Position numbers and translations under genes: made by a program. Shown here in pieces: positions 58,611 to 64,000 of a stretch of DNA of 64,000 nt (positions within the stretch are counted from its first letter, which is position 1; every line of letters starts with the position of its first letter). The stretch is taken from NCBI GenBank assembly GCA_902790525.1, contig CADASI010000039.1:19251-83250 (forward strand), in the 5' to 3' direction. Below the pieces are notes generated by a model that worked only from the letters and a program-made list of their open reading frames with translations, searched no databases and was not told the DNA's origin. Source of the stretch: an uncultured Eubacteriales bacterium (GTDB taxonomy: Bacteria; Bacillota; Clostridia; Christensenellales; Aristaeellaceae).

Positions 58611-59651
58611 TTATGCGTTCTTCCTCACATAATCCGCCTCGTGCGCAAAGTGCAGCGCGTTGTCCTTGGTGATCTGGCCGGACCGCACCAGGCGGCAGAG
58701 GGCCTGGTCCATGGTCTGGCCGCCGATGGCGGCGCTGGTGGCCACGGCGTTGGCGATCTGCGGGGTGTTGCCGTTGCGGATCAGGTTGCGGATGGCGTCG
58801 GTGACCACCATCATCTCGCAGGCCAGCGCGCGGCCGCCGCCCTTCTTGGGCACCAGCTGCTGGGTCAGCACGGCCTGGAGGCACATGGACAGCTGCAGCC
58901 GGATCTGGGTCTGCATGCCCTCGGGGAACACCTGCACGATGCGGTCCACGGCGTCGGAGGCCGAGCCGGTGTGCAGCGTGCCGAACACCAAGTGTCCGGT
59001 CTCGGCGGCGGTGATGGCGGTCTCGATGGTCTCCTTGTCGCGCATCTCGCCGATGAGTATCACGTTGGGGTCCTCGCGCAAACTGGCGCGCAGGCCGGAG
59101 GCGAAGCTCATGGTGTCCTTGCCCACCTCGCGCTGGTTGATGGCGGCCTTGTCCGGCTTGTAGAGGTACTCCACCGGGTCCTCCAGCGTGACGATGTGGC
59201 ACTTGCGGGTGTGGTTGATGAAATCGATCAGCGCGGCCAGCGTGGTGGATTTACCGGAGCCGGTCTCGCCGGTGACCAGCACGATGCCCTTGTGCAGGTC
59301 CGGCAGCTTCATGGCCGCCGGGGGCAGCCCCAGCGCGTCCAGCTTCGGGATGCGGTCGGACAGCAGGCGCAGCGCCACCGAGGGCTTGCCCTGCTGGCGG
59401 AAGATATGGATACGGCAGCGGTTGCCCGCGAAGGTGTCCGCGGAGTCCAGCTCGCCGGTGCGCACGTAGTCGTCGTAGGCGTCCTTCGCCAGCTCCCGGC
59501 AGATCATGTCGCAGTCCCGCGCGTCCAGGGGCTCATCCGTCATGTCCTCCAGCATGCCGCTCTTGCGGTACTTGGGCGGGAGCCCGTAGATCAGATGGAT
59601 GTCGGACGCGCCGTCCTGCCGTGCCTTAACAACCAGTTGTTCGATCGTCAT
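58611..59651 (-). CDS. pilT: Type IV pilus retraction ATPase PilT
   Basis: 346 residues: N-terminal PAS-like domain (DIHLIYGLPPKYRKSG), Walker A GETGSGKSTTLAALI, Asp box THRKCHIVTLEDPVEY in part, Walker B VILIGEMRDKETI and His box GHLVFGTLHTGSASDAVDRI. Near the end is AIRNLIRNGNTPQI, a PilT-specific motif. It depolymerises pili for twitching or DNA uptake. A repeat element separates it from pilB. Confidence 0.94.
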   Translation of the reverse strand: MTIEQLVVKARQDGASDIHLIYGLPPKYRKSGMLEDMTDEPLDARDCDMICRELAKDAYDDYVRTGELDSADTFAGNRCRIHIFRQQGKPSVALRLLSDRIPKLDALGLPPAAMKLPDLHKGIVLVTGETGSGKSTTLAALIDFINHTRKCHIVTLEDPVEYLYKPDKAAINQREVGKDTMSFASGLRASLREDPNVILIGEMRDKETIETAITAAETGHLVFGTLHTGSASDAVDRIVQVFPEGMQTQIRLQLSMCLQAVLTQQLVPKKGGGRALACEMMVVTDAIRNLIRNGNTPQIANAVATSAAIGGQTMDQALCRLVRSGQITKDNALHFAHEADYVRKNA

Positions 59652-59672
59652 TATGTAAGCCTCCTGTCAACA

Positions 59673-59893
59673 GAATTAGGAATTAGGAATTGGGAATTGT
59701 GGAGGAAATCCTTGCGGATTTCTTTGATTCAACAGGTTGAACGGCCTCATATCCGTAGGAGCGCTTCCGCGCTTGCGCCTGCCCTCATCGCCCGGCGGAA
59801 CGCAACCCGGGCTGAACCGTCGCCGATAATCAAACAAATCCCGGAGGGATTTGCACCGCAACTCCACTCTCCACACTCCACTCTCCACTCTCA
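59673..59893. repeat. Tandem-repeat-armed hairpin element (copy 7) between pilB and pilT
   Basis: Left arm 59673-59699 (AATTAGGAATTAGGAATTGG) and right arm 59861-59892 (ACTCCACTCTCCACACTCCA). Inside are GGAAATCCTTGCGGATTTC followed by TTTGATT, and AATCAAACAAATCCC with GGAGGGATTTG. These are the same two cores as in copy 1 (5591-5780) in the opposite orientation. The element ends 6 nt after the pilB stop codon and starts 21 nt before the pilT start. Confidence 0.82.
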
Positions 59894-59898
59894 AAACA

Positions 59899-61650
59899 TC
59901 AGATATCCTCGTAAATCACGCGCAGCACCTCGTCGCCGGTGGTGACGCCCTCCTCGACCAGCTTGATGGCGTTGTCCCTGAGGGACACGAAGCCGCTGGA
60001 GGGGTCCTTGAGCACGTCCTCGAGCTGCTCGCGGCTGGCGTGCCCGGCGATCATGCGGCGGACCTTGATGGTCAGCGGGAAGATCTCGAACACGGCGGTG
60101 CGCCCGCGGTAGCCGGTGTCGAAGCACTCCGGGCAGCCCTTGCCACGGTAGAAGGTGCGGCCGAATTTGGGCTCCAGGCCCAGCTCCCGCTGCTCCTCCT
60201 CTGAGGGCTCGTAGGCCTGGCGGCAGTTGGGGCAGATGCGCCTCACCAGCCTCTGGGAGAACACGCCCTTTAAGGCGCTGGCCACCAGATACGGCTCCAC
60301 GCCCATGTCCACCAGGCGCTCCACGGTGCCCAGCGCGTCGCTGGTGTGGATGGTGGAGAGCACCACGTGGCCGGTGATGGCCGAGCGCATGGCGATCTCG
60401 GCGGTCTCGCCGTCGCGGATCTCGCCCACGGCGATGACGTCCGGGTCCTGGCGCAGTATGGCGCGCAGGCCACCGGCGAAGGTCATGCCGACCTTTTCGT
60501 TGATCTGCACCTGGTTGACGCCGTCGATGTTGTACTCCACCGGGTCCTCCAGCGTGACCAGGTTGACGTCGCGCTTGTTCAGATCGCCGATCATGGTGTA
60601 CATGGTGGTGGATTTACCGGAGCCGGTGGGGCCCACCACCAGGATCACGCCGTTCTTGATGCGTATGAGCTTTTCGTATTTGACCATGTCCTCCTCGGAC
60701 AGGCCGATCTTGTCGCGGCTCAAGCGCATGCCGGACTTGTCCAGCAGTCGGGCCACGATCTTCTCGCCGTACACCGTGGGCAGCGTGGAGATACGCAGGT
60801 CGATGTCCTTGTCCCGCACCTTGACGTTGAAGCGGCCGTCCTGGGGCACGCGGCGCTCGGTGATGTCCAGGCTGCTCATGACCTTCACGCGGGAGATGAC
60901 CGCCGCCTGCAATTCCCGGGGCACGGTCAGTATGTCGCGCAGCAGGCCGTCGATGCGCATGCGCACCGAGAACTCGGTCTCCCGCGGCTCCATGTGGATG
61001 TCGCTGGCGCGCTCGGTGACGGCGCGCTCGATGATGGCGTTCACCAGGCGTATGGCGGGGGCCTGGTTCGCGGACTCCTCGCCCACCTGGTTGGAGGTGA
61101 AGGCGGCGTCCATCGCCACGGAGTTTTCGCCGGTGATGGCGGCCTCGCGCTTCATCTCCTCGATGGCCTTGGCCGCGCCCTCGTTGCCGTAGAGCACCTG
61201 TATGGCGCGCTCCACCGCCGAGGACATGGCCACCATGGGGATCACCTTGCGCCGGGCGGCCTTGCGGACCTCCTCGATGGCGTAGAAGTTCAGCGGGTCG
61301 GCCATGGCGATGTAGAGCTCGTCGCGGGCCATGCGCACCGGCACCACCTGGTACTGCTTGGCGATGTTCTTCGGCACCACCTGCACAAGCTCCGTGGGGA
61401 TGTTCACCTTGCTCAGGTCGATGAACTCGATGCCCAGCTGCATCTGCAGCGCTTCGATGAGCTCGCTTTCTGTGATGAAGCCGTTCTCCTGCAGCACCGT
61501 GCCCAGGCGCTTGCCGCTGCCCTTCTGGAGGGCAAGGCCCTCCTCAAGCTGCTCCTGCGTGATCAGTCCGGCGGAAATCAGCAGATCGCCCAGTCGGAGG
61601 TATCCCTTGCCCCCGCCGGGCTTCTTATCCTTGTTGCCCAGTATCGCCAA
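59899..61650 (-). CDS. pilB: Type IV pilus extension ATPase PilB/GspE
   Basis: 583 residues starting at TTG 61650 (GGTGATG upstream; no ATG in frame nearby). Domains: MshEN/T2SSE_N (about 15-160), then the motor with Walker A GPTGSGKSTTMYTMI, Asp box LVTLEDPVEYNIDGVNQVQI, Walker B VIAVGEIRDGETAEI and a zinc tetracysteine CPNCRQAY ... CPECFDTGYRGR. It powers pilus assembly. It opens the pilus cluster, with promoter at 61739-61767. Confidence 0.95.
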   Translation of the reverse strand: MAILGNKDKKPGGGKGYLRLGDLLISAGLITQEQLEEGLALQKGSGKRLGTVLQENGFITESELIEALQMQLGIEFIDLSKVNIPTELVQVVPKNIAKQYQVVPVRMARDELYIAMADPLNFYAIEEVRKAARRKVIPMVAMSSAVERAIQVLYGNEGAAKAIEEMKREAAITGENSVAMDAAFTSNQVGEESANQAPAIRLVNAIIERAVTERASDIHMEPRETEFSVRMRIDGLLRDILTVPRELQAAVISRVKVMSSLDITERRVPQDGRFNVKVRDKDIDLRISTLPTVYGEKIVARLLDKSGMRLSRDKIGLSEEDMVKYEKLIRIKNGVILVVGPTGSGKSTTMYTMIGDLNKRDVNLVTLEDPVEYNIDGVNQVQINEKVGMTFAGGLRAILRQDPDVIAVGEIRDGETAEIAMRSAITGHVVLSTIHTSDALGTVERLVDMGVEPYLVASALKGVFSQRLVRRICPNCRQAYEPSEEEQRELGLEPKFGRTFYRGKGCPECFDTGYRGRTAVFEIFPLTIKVRRMIAGHASREQLEDVLKDPSSGFVSLRDNAIKLVEEGVTTGDEVLRVIYEDI

Positions 61651-61738
61651 ACCACATCACCCCGATCGTTAATAGCGCATGGCGGCTGTGTGCACACCAT
61701 CCGACAATACAGTAATCATAGTTGTCCTTATTGTAGGT

Positions 61739-61767
61739 ATTCTACCCCAAACCCCATGGATTGTCAA
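61739..61767 (-). promoter_or_regulatory. Promoter for the pilus cluster
   Basis: Minus-strand TTGACA (61762-61767), 17 nt, TAGAAT (61739-61744), leaving an untranslated leader of about 80 nt before the TTG start. Confidence 0.65.
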
Positions 61768-61833
61768 CGAAAATCGCGCCCGGACGCCCCGCGGCTGTCG
61801 CCCCGCCGTCGCATTTATGCCCGTTTTCGCCGG

Positions 61834-61862
61834 TTGCGCGGGGCGCGGGCGTGTGGTATAAT
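61834..61862 (+). promoter_or_regulatory. Promoter for the alpha/beta hydrolase gene
   Basis: TTGCGC (61834-61839), 17 nt, TATAAT (61857-61862). Transcription would start near 61869, inside the 9-bp direct repeat that borders the inserted element. Confidence 0.6.
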
Positions 61863-61864
61863 GG

Positions 61865-62026
61865 CTTGAGCGGACCTCGAAAAACCTCACTTTGCCGCAT
61901 ACATTACTTCGGAAAACCCTGTAAAACAAGGTTTCTTTCCGAGGCAATGCTTGCGAAAACAGGGTTTTTCTTTCTTTCCGAGGCAATGCTTGCGAAAACA
62001 GGGTTTTTCGAAGTTGCCTTGAGCGG
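61865..62026. mobile_element. Miniature insertion with 9-bp flanking direct repeats and internal 39-nt tandem repeat
   Basis: CTTGAGCGG occurs at 61865-61873 and again at 62018-62026, like a target-site duplication. Just inside are near-matching inverted ends ACCTCGAAAAACC (61874-61886) and GGTTTTTCGAAGT (62002-62014). The interior holds a 38-nt sequence repeated at 61932-61969 and 61971-62008. No coding capacity. With the promoters at both sides it accounts for the 61651-62118 gap. Confidence 0.7.
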
Positions 62027-62118
62027 GAGCGCGTCGGGCGCGATGCCCGCTTCCCGTTCCCCCGCGCCCCCGCAAGGCGCTTTTAGCAGGCCGAACCGCG
62101 ACGCGACATCTATGTAAT

Positions 62119-63090
62119 ATGAAGAAAATCATACGAACCCTGGGCTTTTTGATGATCTCGGCGCTGCTGCTGGGCCTGGCCGCGGCGGGGCTGTCCCGCG
62201 CCGTGTACGGGCGCTCGCTCCGGGCCACGCTCTATGAGGCGAAGCTGCGCCGCCGGAACGCCCACCTCCGGACGGCGGCGGAGGAGGAGGCCCGGCTCAC
62301 GGCTCTGCGGGGCGAACCCGAGCCGGTCTGTACGCCGCCGGAGGGCGTCGGCATTGCAAAGTGGGGCGGCCTGCGGGCGTTCACGCTGAATGAAGGCGGC
62401 GACCCCACGGTGCTCTACCTGCACGGCGGGGCCTACATCAACAACTTAAACGCCCACCAGTGGCGCTTTCTTGCGCGACTGTCGGAGGGCGCGGGCTGTG
62501 CAATCGTCGCCCCGGACTACCACCTGGCCCCCTTCGGCGACTGCGAGCGCGCCTATGCCGATCTGACCGCGCTTTACCTCGACTGGCGCTCGGCCCACCC
62601 CGGGCGGCGGCTTTTGCTGATGGGCGACTCCGCCGGGGGCGGGCTGGCGCTGGGGCTTGCGCAGGTATTGGCCGCCCGGGGCGAAGCCCTGCCGGAGCGG
62701 CTCATACTGCTCTCCCCCTGGGTGGACGTATCCATGGACAACCCGGCGGTCGCGGACCTCGTGCCCGTCGAACCCCTCCTGCACCTGGACCTGATGCGGG
62801 TGCACGGCCGCTGGTGGGCCGGGGCGCTGGACGTGCGCGACCCCCGGGTCAGCCCGCTGTACGGCGACATGCGCGGCCTGCCGCCGGTGACGCTGTACTG
62901 CGGCACCCGCGAGCTGCTGTACCCCGACATCGCCCTCTGCCGCGACAGGCTCGAAGCCGCCGGCGTCGACGTCGCGCTGCGCGTCGGGCACGGCCTCAAC
63001 CACGACTACCCCCTCATGCCCATCCCCGAGGCGGAGGCCGCCTTCCGGGAGATCGCGGCAATGCTGAGACAGAGATGCAACACACCATGA
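62119..63090 (+). CDS. Membrane-anchored alpha/beta hydrolase (HSL / family IV esterase-lipase)
   Basis: 323 residues with an N-terminal helix (FLMISALLLGLAAAGLSRAV). Family IV marks: oxyanion motif LYLHGGAYINN, nucleophile GDSAGGGLALGLA, and His in GHGLNHDYPL; the acid residue is probably Asp in LLYPDIALC. It hydrolyses acyl esters; the substrate is unknown. There is no good Shine-Dalgarno box. Its leader carries the insertion described at 61865-62026. Confidence 0.87.
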   Translation: MKKIIRTLGFLMISALLLGLAAAGLSRAVYGRSLRATLYEAKLRRRNAHLRTAAEEEARLTALRGEPEPVCTPPEGVGIAKWGGLRAFTLNEGGDPTVLYLHGGAYINNLNAHQWRFLARLSEGAGCAIVAPDYHLAPFGDCERAYADLTALYLDWRSAHPGRRLLLMGDSAGGGLALGLAQVLAARGEALPERLILLSPWVDVSMDNPAVADLVPVEPLLHLDLMRVHGRWWAGALDVRDPRVSPLYGDMRGLPPVTLYCGTRELLYPDIALCRDRLEAAGVDVALRVGHGLNHDYPLMPIPEAEAAFREIAAMLRQRCNTP

Positions 63091-63155
63091 ACCGACACTG
63101 GGACAGGGCTCACGCATGAATGACAGAACACTGTTCCCGATACCGCGAACCCAAC

Positions 63156-63203
63156 GTAGGGACGCCCCATGGGGCGTCCGCGGACGCGCCGTGGCGCGTC
63201 CCT
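63156..63203. repeat. GTAGGGACGC-family double palindrome (copy at 63.2 kb)
   Basis: Hairpins GGACGCCCC/GGGGCGTCC and GGACGCGCC/GGCGCGTCC side by side. GCTCACGCATGAATGA lies about 40 nt before it, as in the 51.7 kb copy. The order of hairpins is reversed relative to that copy. Confidence 0.8.
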
Positions 63204-63204
63204 C

Positions 63205-63234
63205 TTGCATTTCCGTGTTAATCTGTGGTAAAAT
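63205..63234 (+). promoter_or_regulatory. Putative promoter for the cytidylate-kinase-like gene
   Basis: TTGCAT (63205-63210), 18 nt, TAAAAT (63229-63234), starting right after the palindrome element, 40 nt before the ATG. Confidence 0.45.
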
Positions 63235-63273
63235 AGTATTGGCATCAACTACGGCAAGGAGGCGGCAATCGGC

Positions 63274-63894
63274 ATGAACAAGCAGTGCATCGTCATCGAC
63301 CGCGAATACGGCAGCGGCGGCCGCGAGGTGGCCCGCATACTCTCCGAAAAGCTGGGCATGGAGTTCTACGACGGCAACCTGCTGGCGCTGGCCGGCAAGG
63401 AGTACGGCATCGAGCTGGGCGTCATACAGGAGTACGACGAAAAGGGCGTGGGCGGCATACTGTCCGACATCGCCATGATGTCCAACAACGCAAGCCCCGG
63501 CTACAAGATGGAGGAGGCTTACAGCGTGTTCTCGGCGATGTCCCGGCTGGTGCAGCAGCTCGTGGCCAAAAAGCCCTGCATCTTCCTGGGCCGCTGCACC
63601 GCGCACATCCTCAAGACCGAGGCCCGCGTGCCCTATGTGCACGCCTTCGTGTACGCCAGCCGCATGGAGGACCGCATCGAGCGCGCCCACACCGTGGACG
63701 GCGTGGACAAGAGCCGCATCGAGACCTACATCAAGCGCCGGGACAGCCAGCGCCGCAACTACGTGAAGTTCTTCACCGACAAGGTCTGGGGCGACCCCAA
63801 AAACTACGACCTCATGCTCAACACTTCCACCCTCGGCTATGAGGGCGCCGCAGAGGCGATTATCGGCGTGCTTCAGGCGCGCGCGTTGAGTTAG
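63274..63894 (+). CDS. Cytidylate-kinase-like family protein
   Basis: 206 residues. Start CIVIDREYGSGGREVARILS, a P-loop variant (EYGSGGRE) typical of the cytidylate-kinase-like family rather than true Cmk. Later features are IFLGRCTAHIL, RMEDRIERAHTVDGVD and RDSQRRNYVKFFTDKVWGDP, and LNTSTLGYEGA at the C-terminus. These proteins are common in Clostridia; the phosphorylated substrate is not established. AAGGAGG precedes the ATG. Confidence 0.88.
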   Translation: MNKQCIVIDREYGSGGREVARILSEKLGMEFYDGNLLALAGKEYGIELGVIQEYDEKGVGGILSDIAMMSNNASPGYKMEEAYSVFSAMSRLVQQLVAKKPCIFLGRCTAHILKTEARVPYVHAFVYASRMEDRIERAHTVDGVDKSRIETYIKRRDSQRRNYVKFFTDKVWGDPKNYDLMLNTSTLGYEGAAEAIIGVLQARALS

Positions 63895-63914
63895 GAGATA
63901 GGAATTAGGAATTA
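63893..63914. repeat. Short tandem-repeat remnant (copy 8)
   Basis: AGGAGATAGGAATTAGGAAT runs from the stop codon of the kinase-like gene into the family A element. Only this arm is inside the window. Confidence 0.6.
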
Positions 63915-64000
63915 GAGTGTGTTTCTAAAATGCCTGAAGCGCATTTTCGGCGTCTTTGGCTGCATTTCTGCGTTGATTTCCCTTGACTTTTACGCACTGC
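63913..64000. mobile_element. Family A miniature element, copy 3, cut by window edge
   Basis: TAGAGTGTGTTTCTAAAATG and the next 50 nt match the left end of copy 1 (10769-10840) almost base for base; the last 15 nt diverge. The right end is outside the window. Confidence 0.75.

Overview
The window is a GC-rich (roughly two-thirds GC) piece of a Gram-positive, Clostridia-like chromosome, probably from a gut or other anaerobe genome. Pointers are the strong Shine-Dalgarno sites, GTG and TTG starts, TTGACA/TATAAT promoters, an SAM-I riboswitch before metK, an LTA-synthase-like enzyme, an LCP enzyme, SleB- and CotH-like proteins and SpoIIE/STAS/HATPase signalling. The genus cannot be fixed from the sequence. 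No tRNA, rRNA, CRISPR array, prophage or transposase gene was seen.

Layout. 1-9.6 kb: a cut-off LUD protein, a broken NTP-transferase/phosphomannomutase fusion, a PG-binding membrane protein, scpB, a SleB-like hydrolase, an LTA-synthase-like enzyme and two leucine-rich lipoproteins. 9.8-19.1 kb: an AraC regulator, parA-parB with three small genes, an LCP protein, a broken glyS, metK with its riboswitch and a phospholipase-C-like protein. 19.1-24.8 kb: a five-gene ABC uptake operon with a DUF3798-type binding protein. 24.9-35.2 kb: a sugar/polyol region in which a ROK regulator diverges from an operon coding an SDR, a ribose-type ABC transporter, a broken mannitol-dehydrogenase-family gene and a sorbitol-type dehydrogenase; an arabinose/fucose-isomerase-like gene follows the regulator. 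35.3-44.2 kb: an ECF sigma/anti-sigma pair, shikimate kinase, CinA domain, APC permease, GGDEF cyclase and a large CotH protein. 44.4-51.5 kb: a minus-strand run in which a sugar-binding protein and two MalFG-like permeases (no ATPase) bracket a SpoIIE phosphatase, an anti-sigma-type kinase and a STAS protein. 51.8-61.7 kb: a Nudix protein, a DEDDh exonuclease and a type IV pilus set (pilB, pilT, pilC, pilin-like, prepilin peptidase, pilM, pilN, pilO). 62.1-64 kb: a lipase-like hydrolase and a cytidylate-kinase-like protein.

Two things stand out. First, the intergenic DNA is loaded with small non-coding elements of several families: long hairpins whose arms are short degenerate tandem repeats, TA-flanked miniature inverted-repeat elements, GTAGGG-type double palindromes and a 179-bp near-perfect hairpin. 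Several sit exactly at stop codons, start codons or just after promoters. Second, three well-conserved genes are each broken by loss of about 22-23 nt, and glyS also carries a 36-nt tandem duplication in its motif 2. That pattern is either an assembly artefact or an unusual mutational process.
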